Shown: in pieces, positions 47,402 to 58,755 of the stretch
Layout: every line of letters starts with the position of its first letter
Position numbering within the stretch: position 1 is the first letter of the stretch
Assembly (NCBI GenBank): GCA_001695595.3
Contig: MBPM02000121.1
Location: 62,001 to 126,000, forward strand
Length of the DNA stretch: 64,000 nucleotides
Direction: 5' to 3'
From: Plasmopara viticola
Taxonomy: Eukaryota; Oomycota; Peronosporomycetes; Peronosporales; Peronosporaceae
The notes under the pieces: model-generated
Seen by the model: the letters and a program-made list of their open reading frames with translations, nothing else
Told to the model about the DNA's origin: nothing
Databases searched by the model: none
Program-made: the position numbers and the translations under genes

Positions 47402-48949
47402 ATGACTGCAAACCTAGAGGCAGCGGTGGCGGAGCTCAAAATGGTAGCCTCGCGACTGCACGAGTATAATCCAACTAATGAATCGTGGCAAAAGGTTCAC
47501 TAAGCAACTCAATACCATTTAATGACCGCTATGGCTTTGAAGGCTAACGTAGAGTTTGTCAATCACCGTATCGCACTCTTTCACTTTAACGCACACAGGC
47601 CGAAAAAATAGCGCTGGAGGTTCGTCACCACGTGGAGACTTTACTCTATTCGACAGAGGGGGTCATACAGCTTCGTAGTAGTGGGGTTCTGCAAGAAATG
47701 AAGCAACTCGTGCCAGATGTAAGTGTAATGTGTTACTTTTAGCGGGTAAGGTGTGATACTAATGGTGCGGTTAACTCAATAAGGTTACCCGTGAAGAAGT
47801 TGCGGAGCTTAAAGTGTCCGATTTTGTGCTGGGCATCATTTACGAAAAGCCTTTCGAGACGTTTGATTGCGTGTATCGCAACTTTGGCACGGAGGTCAGT
47901 CACACAGCTGATTTGTTAAATCTGTAAACAATAATTAAATCAAAATTGTCGTGCAAAGTATGGAAAAGAGCTGTCAAGTGAAGCGCGAAAGAGTTCCAAT
48001 CTTATTAAAACGTCGTATGTAAGTGGTCCAAAATTTGTGCCTGACGCGAAGCATTAGTTAACACGTTCCATAATATTTTGTAGGTGTATGGCGAAATCAA
48101 GTTCCTTCCGTTCGCTGAAATTGTCCGATGGGTGGTTCCGTTTTTGCCAAAATTCTCCATTTTTTACGATCTGGTGAGCTGGTGCGCACGCTTGTGACGA
48201 TGTTTTTCTTTCTCAGTTTCTTTGTATCGCTTATAATAGGGGTCTGGCACGGGCAAGGCAGTTATTGCAGCGAGCTTAGTGCATTCGTTTGATCAGGCCA
48301 TCGGGATCGAGCTGCTTGAGGTGAAAAGTTTAGTATCAATCGCTTTTATATCACATGCAATAACCAGTGTTGCTTTGCTCAGCCGCTTGTTCATTGTGCT
48401 GAAAAACGGAAGAGGGCTTTAGAAATAATTAAGCCTCCGCTGGTAAAAACGGACATCGACTTTATTTCCGGCAGTGTTTTCACAACCAAATGGGAAGATG
48501 GCGATCTCGTGTTCTGTCACGGCACCTGCTTTAGTGACCAGTATGAATACATAGTACTTGCCGCTCTGGTGTGCTTTATTTAGTGATATAACATGCGCAT
48601 ACACTTTCTGCATCAGGGACTGGGCCAAGGTTTCGATTGCAGCCGAAAAGCTAAAGCAAGGCGCTTTCTTCGTCTCCACGACTCACGTGCTGAGAACAGG
48701 CTTGTTTGAAGTTGTCAAGAGCCTCAATTTTCCAATGAGCTGGGGAAGCGCAATTGTCTACATCCATGTAAGTCACCTTAAAATGTCGTCGTAGCTATGC
48801 TTAATATATATTGTTGGTTCGAACACTAGCGTCGACGCAAAATTGGTCGCTGGGCTGCACAAATGCTGCGTGGTGGGCGATCAACACGCACTGACCTGTT
48901 ACAGCAGCAGCCTGACAGCCGCCAGACAAAGGAAGGTCAGGCTATATGA
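47402..48949 (+). CDS. class I SAM-dependent methyltransferase, DOT1-like
   Basis: Nine exons, join(47402..47494,47599..47718,47784..47894,47959..48018,48084..48173,48240..48320,48383..48540,48617..48767,48830..48949), encode 327 residues; all eight introns (62-104 bp) have GT-AG ends and phases agree. Residues 1-125 are helical with no known motif. VYGEI (129-133) then precedes motif I FYDLGSGTGKAV (155-166) and the acidic motif II AIGIELLE (178-185), the DOT1-like order. A post-II stretch GSVFTTKWEDGDLVFCHGTC and a late strand AFFVSTTHVL complete the fold. The tail is basic (RRRKIGRW...). The substrate is unknown: histone H3K79 is possible by fold, but a non-histone lysine target is equally likely. 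It starts 192 bp after SF-assemblin on the same strand. Nine exons is many for an oomycete gene of this size. Confidence 0.85.
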
Positions 48950-51900
48950 TTACGAAGCACCGAGGAAGAGAACTAAAAGCAGGTTGTTTTAAAGTTTTGG
49001 CCGCAAGTTGCTTGTGTGTTAATAGAAAGATACGATATGTCTAAGGTTTTTCTGTAATGTCGAGGTGGAAAAATACAAGTGAATACATTTGAGTTGATAA
49101 ACTCGTAATGCTACATCTAAGCTTTTCAATGAGGTCACACCCTCGCCAATATTAACTATTGTCATACCGGTAAGACACACGTAGAAACAGGAATGCCTTA
49201 AGCCCGACCGTTTCGCAAGCAGCTTCCTTCATCGCCGACAACTCAACGCGCGCTGCTTCTTGCCTTTCTAGATGAAGCACACTCCACTCATCATGAGCGC
49301 GTACTCGCTTGTACTGCGTCGAGTCTCGACGTTATTAAGACGTGAAGGCGAACTGAATGACCAAGCCAATCACCGCACTTCGAAGATTCCAGGAAAAGTT
49401 GAGGTTCAAGGCACAAAGTGCGGTCTAGTTGTGTGGGAGCGTTATAATATGGTGTACCATTTAAAGCTGCCTCCATCTTTGAGTCCGTCATTTTATAGTG
49501 CTTACTTAGAGTCTTCTTCATCCGTATAAGCAGCAGATTGCGAATTAGACCGTCAGGTTAAAAAGCCACGAAAATCATGTCTTAGTCATCCAGATGAAGT
49601 GATCGGCTTCACTTATCGAATCCCAGCTCTGGTATGAATTTGTCATTGGTCTGGCTCCAAATACGCGGTTACTGCATCAGATCGTAGAGCGAGCGCTTGA
49701 GATGGCAACGCAGTTCGGATGTTTTTTATCCGTGTAGCCGTTCGGGTGCTATTTTAGCCAACTAATCCATTAAGAAATGCTATCTTGACAATCTGGTGTA
49801 TCTTCAAGTTGTACGCCGTTGTCAGACTAAGCAGACTTCTAATCGCCGCGAATTTGATCAACGGCGCGAAGGTTTCTTCAAGACGTTGTCGTACTTCTTA
49901 AAAAATATTTGGCCACGAGTCGCGGTTTGAACCGCTCGAAAGTCTCTGCTTGGTTCCCCTATGAAAGACACACCCACCGTCAGCCGATTGCCAATCGACT
50001 TTCAAAAACAATGGGTTGCATGACCTCGTCTTGTCCTTGTGAAGCGTCGACTTTCGAGTCGCACCCCTCCTTCTTCTTGGAGGCATTGCTAGATCACTTT
50101 GCCACTGTAAACATGGCAGCAGTAGGAATATCGTCCAGGTCTTGGTACATACTCTGATGCTTGGATGTTGTGGATTTGCCCGCTATCCTTACATATAAAA
50201 GTCAGATATAGTACATATGTCCTCGTGATCAGTCTTGTTAGACTGCATAAAGTCTTGTTTCATTTTTTCGTCGCCATTCTAACTTATTGATGAAACGTTT
50301 CCAGTGTAAGAGACCATGTAGTGCGCGGCACGGCTACGCTCTTGATCTCTTTTTCGTGCTCCGAGAGCCTAAGAACTCGAAACATCACGCTTGACCAGCA
50401 TTTCTGCTTTGAAACTGCGGCATAACCAAGGCAGCCGAATATTCCGACAGTAATAATTGTCATGGCTGATGACACATACGACGTCACCTCTTCTGCCGAG
50501 TACGACTAGACCAAACATAGCATACATTTACAAATAGTGCGGACATTTCACTCAAGTTCGATTCATCCGCTCGGTGATTTTGTTCAATTGAGCCATGCTC
50601 GAAGGCGCAAACTGCCCGTTACCGCGAAGCTTGCAAAACTTGGTCTTCCACCCGACGTATCGTCGACCTCGAGGCGTTTTAACCACATTTTAATCTTAAG
50701 TTTTGCAAACGCAACAAATTTAGCGAGCTTGCTGGCCGCTTCCAACATGTTCCATGCAAATATACCACACAAAACTGCGAATTTGATCAAAGAACATGAT
50801 AGAGTAGGTTAAAGTACCAACTTTGCGTATTGTATTGATCGAGCTCACTCCTCATGCAACGTCTGAGGATGATGAAAGAAAGGTTTGCGAAACAAAGAAG
50901 CTGGGCGCTCGCAAAAGGCAAAGAGTTGTTCATAATGTGCACGATTTCAGTTGTTCCTGAGGAGGTCAGTGTAAAAAGCTTAAAGGATCGCGAAGGGCAC
51001 CTTAAACCCATTCACATTGGTTACGGGCCGCTGTCAAGAAGGGCCGCGACTCAAGCATCGATATGACGTCTGTAGACAAATGATTGGTGTGCACTCGGCA
51101 AGCAAATATGAGTGAAGTGGATGCTTTAAGCTTGTCACGACAAGAAACTGCTAGAAGTCAATCACAGTTACAGACGTAAGAAATCGACCTGTGCAAAAGA
51201 TTGACTACATAATGTTATTATTATGGTCCTACGTATAATTTATTTAAATGCATTAAAATTAACCGCAGGGACTATATCTATTTTAGTATCTTCTAAATCA
51301 CGACAGTATGCAAACCAGACAAAACACGAATATATTTATATCGTACGTCAGTTGCCACCATTCTTTTCAGGTCTCGTTGAGCAAAATGTCAGACTCAACA
51401 CAAAAAAACGACTTAAGCATGAAAAAGTATAGGCATGAATTTTCCGTCCTCAAATGTGAGCCTTCGCGCCATTTAAATTAGTATTTATGTCTTTGTCGTC
51501 TTTAATATGAATCAAGAGGTCACTCACGGCATTATTACATATATCAAAGACGACGTGCCGGATGAGGTACAAATTAACCAGTAGTGCAGATAGACATGAC
51601 TATTACCGTACATTCAAATTTATTCAAAAGTGTGCAAAATAAGCAATGAAAAAAAACAACACCAAGCTGCATACGAAATTCTAAGCGACAATTTATCACA
51701 GACTAAGGTCGTCAATTTATAACAGACTAAGGTTGCAAGGCTGAGTGAAGCTATCGTAGCTATTTGCATAGAGGTAGCATGACTTCAAGTGTTTGATCTA
51801 TGCTCTCCAGTACGGGTAGCAGACCGCCATTTGTTGAAATGCAAGAATTAGTACTAGTATCAAAGCTAATGTCGCTCTCATACCAACTTGAGCTTGCATG

Positions 51901-52661
51901 CACAATCCTTGTTATAGTGCACAAAGCAGTTCGGAACTGCACCCTCTCGATAGAAATTAATTCTTAGTTAGCGAACCCTTTGATATTGCCGTTTCCCCGC
52001 GCCATACCAAACGACCAATTGGTCGTATTCTTTCGCTTTTTCTGGAGCTTGGCGCGCTCACCTGAGATATGCATCCTAGCCACAATCATTACAAATGAAG
52101 TATCGACAATTTATCCATATGCCGGCCATCAGCTCGGACGTCTACCAATCTGGTTGAGATTGATGGGGATCGGACAGTCTGAAAGACCTTAGCTCTTCGA
52201 GCTACCCATTACGCTTAAAATTCGAACTCAGCATCCGACGCCACTTTTGCGGCATACTTAAATAAGGCCGAATGATTATAGAGCAATTCCGTCAAGGCCG
52301 TGCCCGTGTACAGTATATTGAAAAAGACGGTGATAATAACTTCTCTGGGAGACGATTGCTGGCCATCCCGAACAGCAAAGCTTGTAGCTCTAGGACAATT
52401 TTCACAACGTTTTACTACAACCTGCCTACCCGACGGGTTTCAAAAAGAACGTGACCACACACGGTGTTCATGACCTGGTGGCCAAAGGCTTGTACCAGCT
52501 AACGCTTCGGCTCACCCCGTGAGGAAAATGCTGCTACATTCGAGGTGTTGTAGTCAAATTCTCACTCGTGTGCTCTCTTACCTGCCCTTATTAGTAGCCA
52601 GACCTACTAAGCACCGTTTCACGGCTGGTGTGCTTTAAGAAGAGGAGCTACCAGAGATATC
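48950..52661. other. gene-free sequence with faint retroelement traces
   Basis: No intact gene is supported. An ATG-led 85-codon frame at 49272-49529 has no motif. Near 49610-49720 one frame reads SQLWYEFVIGLAPNTRLLHQ followed by VERALEMATQFG, which looks like retroelement gag. The frame at 49909-50157 continues this protein-like style, with stops between them. From 50200 to 52660 nothing was recognised apart from a short tandem repeat at 51689. Confidence 0.45.
51689..51736. repeat. 24-bp imperfect tandem duplication
   Basis: caatttatcacagactaagg and caatttataacagactaagg head two adjacent units. It is a local duplication in non-coding sequence. Confidence 0.75.
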
Positions 52662-52673
52662 GCACTTACTATA

Positions 52674-53001
52674 TTGTATTGTATTGTATTACGTTATCGC
52701 GTTGCCAAGTTATGCACGTGCTAGGCTCAGTCTGGCTAGTCCACGGCATAGAGTGGTGTCCGCATACGTAGGGTCTCGTTCGGCGGACAGTGCAGTCAGC
52801 ACTGAGGCCGTGAGGGTCTTCCATTATTTTGTTTAGCTCTGACTTGGTAAGAGCCCAGGTGGCGCCCTGGTGCTGGAGATCGTCGCGTCGAGGGTGAGAC
52901 TCGTTAGAGACCTGCAGATGCCCGAGAGCACCTGCCCGAAGCGCGCGAGCATTTAGCCCCCGCGCTTGGAAGGAGGGCGTCACCCCAACCTTTTCCGAAA
53001 A
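52674..53001 (-). mobile_element. LINE-derived short non-autonomous element, copy B
   Basis: About 328 bp in minus orientation, close to copy A over its whole length, with the same 5' end, the same internal joins and an AATAC-type tail. A perfect 12-bp target-site duplication, gcacttactata, lies at 52662-52673 and 53002-53013. The minus strand keeps a fused reading frame in which the element's 5' segment runs into LINE RT-end residues (WALTKSEL) and then C-terminal residues. Low divergence and intact duplications suggest fairly recent movement. Confidence 0.88.
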
Positions 53002-53169
53002 GCACTTACTATACTTACTGGTAATTGTAAGGTGTACTTCGATTGGGGGCATTACCAAAAGTACCACAATCACTAAACGCTGTTTTACTTGAAGCTATTG
53101 ATTTCTTAATTATATAACATCTCGAAAAACCACAAAATTGGTATTAATGAAAATCAAAACTTCTTTAGA

Positions 53170-54060
53170 ATATAATCACATGTCTTTTTTTAATAAAGAT
53201 GTCTTGGATCAGATTAGTAGGTAGACAACGCATATCGCGCTTTGTCTCAGAGATCTTGAAGTATTCCAAGGACCTGATGTTCTTTTTTGTAGGAATGATT
53301 CTACTGTTGCATAAAGAATCATCATTCAAATTCTCGTCGGATTGAGGATTGCAGCTCGAGCATGTTTTTCTGCCAGGCATCAAAGTACAAATTTACAAAA
53401 GTATATTTAATCCCATGAAAACAATTTAAGCCTTTCAAATCTTCTTTGGGGATGCAAAGAACAGCATGGGGCAAAGGCGTAATAACCACACCTTTTGGTG
53501 CCTAAAAGCTGTTTGGAAAGTGGCGATTAGTACATAGCAAGCTGAAGAGTGTAGCGGCACCTGAACCAAGACCCCACACCAGTAGAGACGTAAATCTTGA
53601 CATCTTTTCCCGGGTATTGTTGTACTGTGCACTGACCTTGGTTATTGGCTATTATCGAATTCGAATGAGGGAGTCGTATATACCTTCTCACGGCGGTCAA
53701 TACGCCTAGCGGTATGCCATGGGATAAGTTAGTGATACCACAAGGGCTATCTAGCGCCCCGATGAAGCATAAGCACAATCATTTCGACCAAAAATACCGT
53801 GGCGATGTATTTTTCCATTGGTTTGATGAAGATCAAATGACTGCAGAGACGCATTTAAGTCACCTTAGGAAAGTTATAAGGTCATCAAACCAAAACCAAA
53901 TATGCCAACATTGCCGAAAGTGTCTTTGCGGCAAAAAAAGATTCAAGCTCTCGGCTACTTTATGCACAGCCATGATGTTCAAGCATACCCAGCCACCACA
54001 CATGTGGGTCGGTTAACTATCTATGGCCGGGTTTGCACACAACAATGTGGCTAACCCATC
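53170..54060 (+). mobile_element. Ty3/gypsy reverse-transcriptase relic
   Basis: The forward strand keeps the RT centre: PSGMPWDKLVIPQGLSSAP at 53702-53758 with an in-frame start at 53714, then FFHWFDEDQMTAETHLSHLR where 'FDD...VHLEHLR' is expected. The YxDD catalytic box is replaced by YRGD. The upstream part (53190-53380) parallels 41580-41740 in the other gypsy relic (gatgtcttggatcag...). Multiple frameshifts; dead. Confidence 0.7.
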
Positions 54061-54497
54061 CACGGATTCTATATATTGAAGAAGTAATACGTTTTGGACT
54101 TTCACATAATCTTTGAAGGCCGATTTGATTTAGATGAGAGGCTCGAAAAATGTCTCGGATTTGAAATCGTTTATATGGAAACAATCATCTGACTTGGCAG
54201 AACACCGTCAAAACGTAATCAGCATGTGAGTGCATTTACCTAAGATAAGCCTGAGATACATGCGGGTAGATACGTAATGAGAATTCAGATAGAGGATAAA
54301 GGACTTTTAAAGCTAAAACATGAAGTTGGTATCCCTTAGCCAATATCAATAACGTTTCATCATAGCTTTTACAGTCCCGAGTCGGCGTACACAGTCGACC
54401 TTCCCACAGTCTCGACGAACCCGTGAGGCGTCTTGGGAAGTGCTCTAATCCTCAAGTTTTCTAAGTTTCATATTATTCAACAGTACCTCCTCGAGCG

Positions 54498-55080
54498 TTG
54501 CCCCGCGCTCTACCTGCTCAATTGGCGATCACGGATGACTGTATGGCGATTAATAATGCCCATAGCCACCATCATATTCGCCATAAGACTGAGAGGACTA
54601 GTATTTACAAAGCTGTGCTCTTTGAGCAACTGGCCGAGCCTTACTCTCTTTTCGATGGGGAGCAAATTTCCGACGCTGTTCAAAAGTGACGTTCAGCACT
54701 TTCTCCGGCGCTCCCTGACCACTGTGATCAACCTCAAATCTATGAGGAGTGCATTGTGAAGCACATATGCCTTCACGAGCGTCAAGAGATCCGTGTAATG
54801 TGACGCGATATCTGCACGAGGCTCGCGGGGGCTTGCTCATTGCCGCCGTTGAGCTACACCATGAATCTCGCGCAAAAAGTGGCATCCAATTGTTTCTCAC
54901 GGCGCAAAAGTTGATGACCAGACTGCTCGAAACTATGGCCTGCATCGATTGGTTCAAGCTCATCCAAAGGTCCTCCCTTTTCTCATCGGACCGAGTGAGC
55001 TGACTTCTAACGGGACGGCGACTGGCGCTGATGCCCAGCGTCGAGCGAGTCAAATCATTACCATTTACGTATTGCATTCA
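54498..55080 (+). pseudogene. degraded protein-coding block of unknown family
   Basis: One forward frame stays protein-like from 54498 to about 54892, broken only by TGA codons. It reads YKAVLFEQLAEPYSLFDGEQ, then SALSPALPDHCDQPQIYEEC, IVKHICLHERQEIRVM and LAGACSLPPLSYTMNLAQKV. A neighbouring frame continues with CIDWFKLIQRSSLFSSDRVS (to 55003). The TGA codons could be CGA arginine codons that mutated. GC is above the local average. The long minus-strand frame over the same bases (54598-55077) is probably a shadow. I do not recognise the protein; a retrotransposed or duplicated host gene and an element protein are both possible. Confidence 0.4.
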
Positions 55081-58000
55081 TGAAAAACCCGCCCGAGGGA
55101 TGCACCGAGGGCACTTGATCCTCTTCATTATAATCTTCGATGTATTTGATCTCATCGAGAGGGGCGTCCCAGTCTGAGTAATTATCCTGAACTTTGAATC
55201 TTCATGGTCATTTAGGGGGGGGGGCTTTTGCGTGTCCAGAACGTTTGACGACAAGTCTTACACTTCTTGCTGTGTACGCTCGGGTGAAAAGGCGGTTTTA
55301 CTACAGCTTCGTCGATTTTTGGCTTCTTCGCGATTTAAGGAGGCGTCATAGAATGACGTCATTGAAAAGCTTTCAAAAGAGTCTTAGAGAGATGGCCAAC
55401 ATAGAACGTTGCAAATTAAGGACACTAAACACATTTACTTCCCATTTTACCATCCTATGCACAAACGACCTTTCTCTAGTATAAAGGCGTAAGGCCTGCA
55501 GACTGTGCGCAAACCTTTGGCTATACCACATACAAAAGGAGGGAAGCATCGAGGATGCTTTGGTAACTACCTGGACCACATGAACAAGCTCAATGAAATC
55601 AGCTTTCAAACGTCAAAGTCTACGATGCAGATGGAGCTAGACAGGCATGAAAGGTGAGAAGTCGTGAGCGGCAAGACCAAATGGAGCGTTGCAATAGCGC
55701 GAAATACTCAGCGCCGTTAAGTGTAGTCAAGCTCATCTCCCTCGCGATAGAGAAGATGCAGCTACCGTTAGTAATGGTGCACATAAGGTATGGCCAAGGC
55801 CGGAGTCACACTTGTAATGACAAGATTTTACTTTGTCGACAATTCATCACCACGATGTAAAAAGAAGGCAATGATATGCTGGTGAGCATTAACGAAATCA
55901 AGGCACTGGCGAACCGCCCAACGTAGCGGACTCTCCAGTTAGTAAAGACAGCATGATGATCACACTTCTTGCAAATTTGAGCGATAGTTTCTGCTTCTAA
56001 TCACGGCACCGGAGTCAAAAGTGTCTTGCTGATTGGAAAGCTCAAGACTATCAGCTGCCGCATGAAGACATGAGGCGTAAGAGCAAGGTGTTGGTGCAAA
56101 TGGTGCTGCACACGGCCAAACTTGATAAAGAGTTAATAGCGGAAGGCGACAGGCTCTAAAGGCGGATAGCAAGGACATTGAATCGATATAAGAATTTGTG
56201 AGAATGCAAAGCGTTAGAGGCCGCAATGAGCACAGTGAATTAAATAATCGTGCAACTTTTCTTTCTTTTTTCGCCTGAGCCGGCCTAATGGCCTCTACGA
56301 GTTCTATGCACTGGAAGTACCGTGCACTTTACAAGAAGCTCCTGGCGCCAATGATAACACCCGTGCTCTTCAGCTTTACAACGCGCTCCGAATAAAAGTA
56401 CCACAGACCTTGTTATTTAGAGAGCGCTGAAGAAGGCTGATTTCGCCTCAGTTTTGCGCCCTCATGATAAGCAGCTCCTACTTAACCGAATGTACATGCT
56501 TCAATTTGCTTTAAAGGTTGTTAGCCTTAGCGATCGAGCCGCGCAAATTTGTGGGTCTTTTTAAGAAAGATAAATTGCTTGGTGAGATATCTCATATGCC
56601 TTACAGTCGTATCGACCGCCGTGCGTCTAAGCACGTGGTCTTTAAACTACTTCGGAAAGTATCTTTTCTCAAAGAAGGCTCCAGGCTAGCTTAATCATCC
56701 AGATTGCTCAGCCGTGCTATGTAGCCCCTCAGCTTATGTCTAATGTGGCGGTGGCTATGGTTCCATTAGCCGTCGTGTGGCCACCCATACTCACCTAGCA
56801 AACAAGATTCATCTACTGCTTTGACATGGCTACGTCAAACACGAGTTAAAAATACCCACTTATTCTATGACGTACCGGTCTAACTCCCGCCACAAGACCA
56901 AATCTCTCTACTTTCAAGCATCAGACAAAATCGGCTGTCCGCATAGAAGGAGTTCTGTGTTTCTGTAATTCTACAGTTTGCCTCTCGATGCTGCGCGTGC
57001 CTCACACTTAGCTTGCGGACGTGGTGATGACACAGAAATTAATTCCTATTGAACATTATAAAATTGTGGCTCAGGAAACTATTCATTTATCGTATAATTA
57101 CTTTTTTAAAGGTCGAAGAAGCACAATGCCATAGACACTCATTATATCTCTTTGGCGACCACAACCAAACTTGTGATTGATCCGCGGATATAAAAGCAAG
57201 CAGGCTCCCTCACATCCAACAGCACTTTGTAGTTAATCCTTTTCCCATGTCTAATACGTCCACAAAAAGATCTAGGCCTTCCAGCATCTGTCTCTCATGC
57301 AGTCCGCACTTCTCGGAAGATTTTCAGGCTTCTATGGGCCTGCAAAGCTTCTGAGCAGTGTGAGCTGAGCTGACTACTATATTTGTCGCCCTACCTACTA
57401 CCAAGAAGCTATAAGGCGCCATGGTATCCAAGCTCTTTAAGTTCTAGGGCTTGAGCAGCACAGGCCACGTTGTAGTGCCTACTTTAAAGTCCAAGTCGGG
57501 TTCTTACTTCGAAAAGATGGAAGACCGTAACAATTTTTTTCAACTTAAAAAGGTAGAGATAGTCACAAGTGCAGCCATGAACAAAATTAAACAAAATCGC
57601 GTTGTGCTCGGACTTTCTTACCTAATAGGCCGGACTCTAAGCTGGAAGCGCACGAAATACAATTCAGAGCATTTATTTTGGCAATCTTCTAAGCTCCGCC
57701 AGTGTACGTCTGCAAGCAAAATATAGAGAGGCTTTATGAAGAAATCATAAAATGAGGTTTTTGACGGCATCCATACTCGGTAAGCACTCCCCGGAGAAGT
57801 CGGTGTAATTGCACACATGAAGACCAGTGAAAAAGCCCGCCTCATACACAATCTTCAGAGTGCGGGTAGCAGCAATGACGGAGACATTTTAGCGTTTTTT
57901 TTTTAATTCTATGACCGCCATAGACAGGCTCGCTCCGTCCAAATTTTTAAACGGGCAAATTTTTGTTAGCAGGATCCATAACAAAACCCCGCTGACTTGG

Positions 58001-58755
58001 ATACACTAAAACATTGCCGATCAAAACAAAAATTGGTGGTTACATAGTGTACGAGATATGCGTGTATCCCTTAGGAAGACAATGAAGGGAACGACTTCTC
58101 GACATTTTTCTGAAGGGTCGTTGCCGAAGCCGCCCGAGAAACACTGGTCTCCATTAGAGACAAGACACCCAAACAAAGATGTACCTAGTCCTCGTGATGG
58201 TCGTGTGGTTGATACACACTAAGGGATCTTAGCCCCGTGAGCATGGCAGCTCTCAACGCTCAGTAGCGATAAGCTGCTTACTGTACACGCAAAAGTAGAA
58301 ACATATTAACATTGCAAGGCCTTGTAAAATTTGTCGCATCGCGAATTTTTTGCGCGCCAGTATACGATCGTGATAAATTTGACTTAATCCTGAGCATGTC
58401 ATGTCTCGGAAGGCACGAGTCTGGATCGATTGACAAAGCAAAGCCACGTATGACAGCCTCTGACCCCGTGCAACAAGGCTTTCGTGAGTCATGTTCCCAC
58501 CCCTGTTGTACGTACGGCTGCTCTTTAAGATTAATAGAAAAGGTATCAATGAGCCAATAGCTTTACGGAAAACGTGAAGAAGTAATTCAACCTTCCCGAG
58601 CGGTAATTTAAGTAAAGATGGTTATGTCGGCCGCCAAAGAAGCAAAATATAGTACTCGAAATGTAGGTAGCACCGTCTAAAATATGCACGAAACAATGTT
58701 CTACAAGGGTGTAGCGTGATTTCTCAAGACAAAAAGGTGTAACACAGATATATAG
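55081..58755. other. gene-free decayed sequence
   Basis: Scattered short frames only. 55715-55860 contains KLISLAIEKMQLPLVMVHIR, protein-like but isolated. Near 56700-56800 ctcagcttatgtctaatgtggcggtggct parallels fragments at 7560-7620 and 9715-9770, so the same old element family recurs. A run of eight or nine G lies at 55204. Nothing else was recognised. Confidence 0.45.

Noticed and set aside
49272..49529. ATG-led 85-codon ORF downstream of the methyltransferase
   Set aside because: No motif, no splice context, and the overlapping minus frame is equally open; kept only as part of the gene-free stretch.
54598..55077. 159-codon minus-strand frame
   Set aside because: The opposite strand carries more protein-like segments; this frame shows no motif and is probably a shadow of the decayed forward gene.
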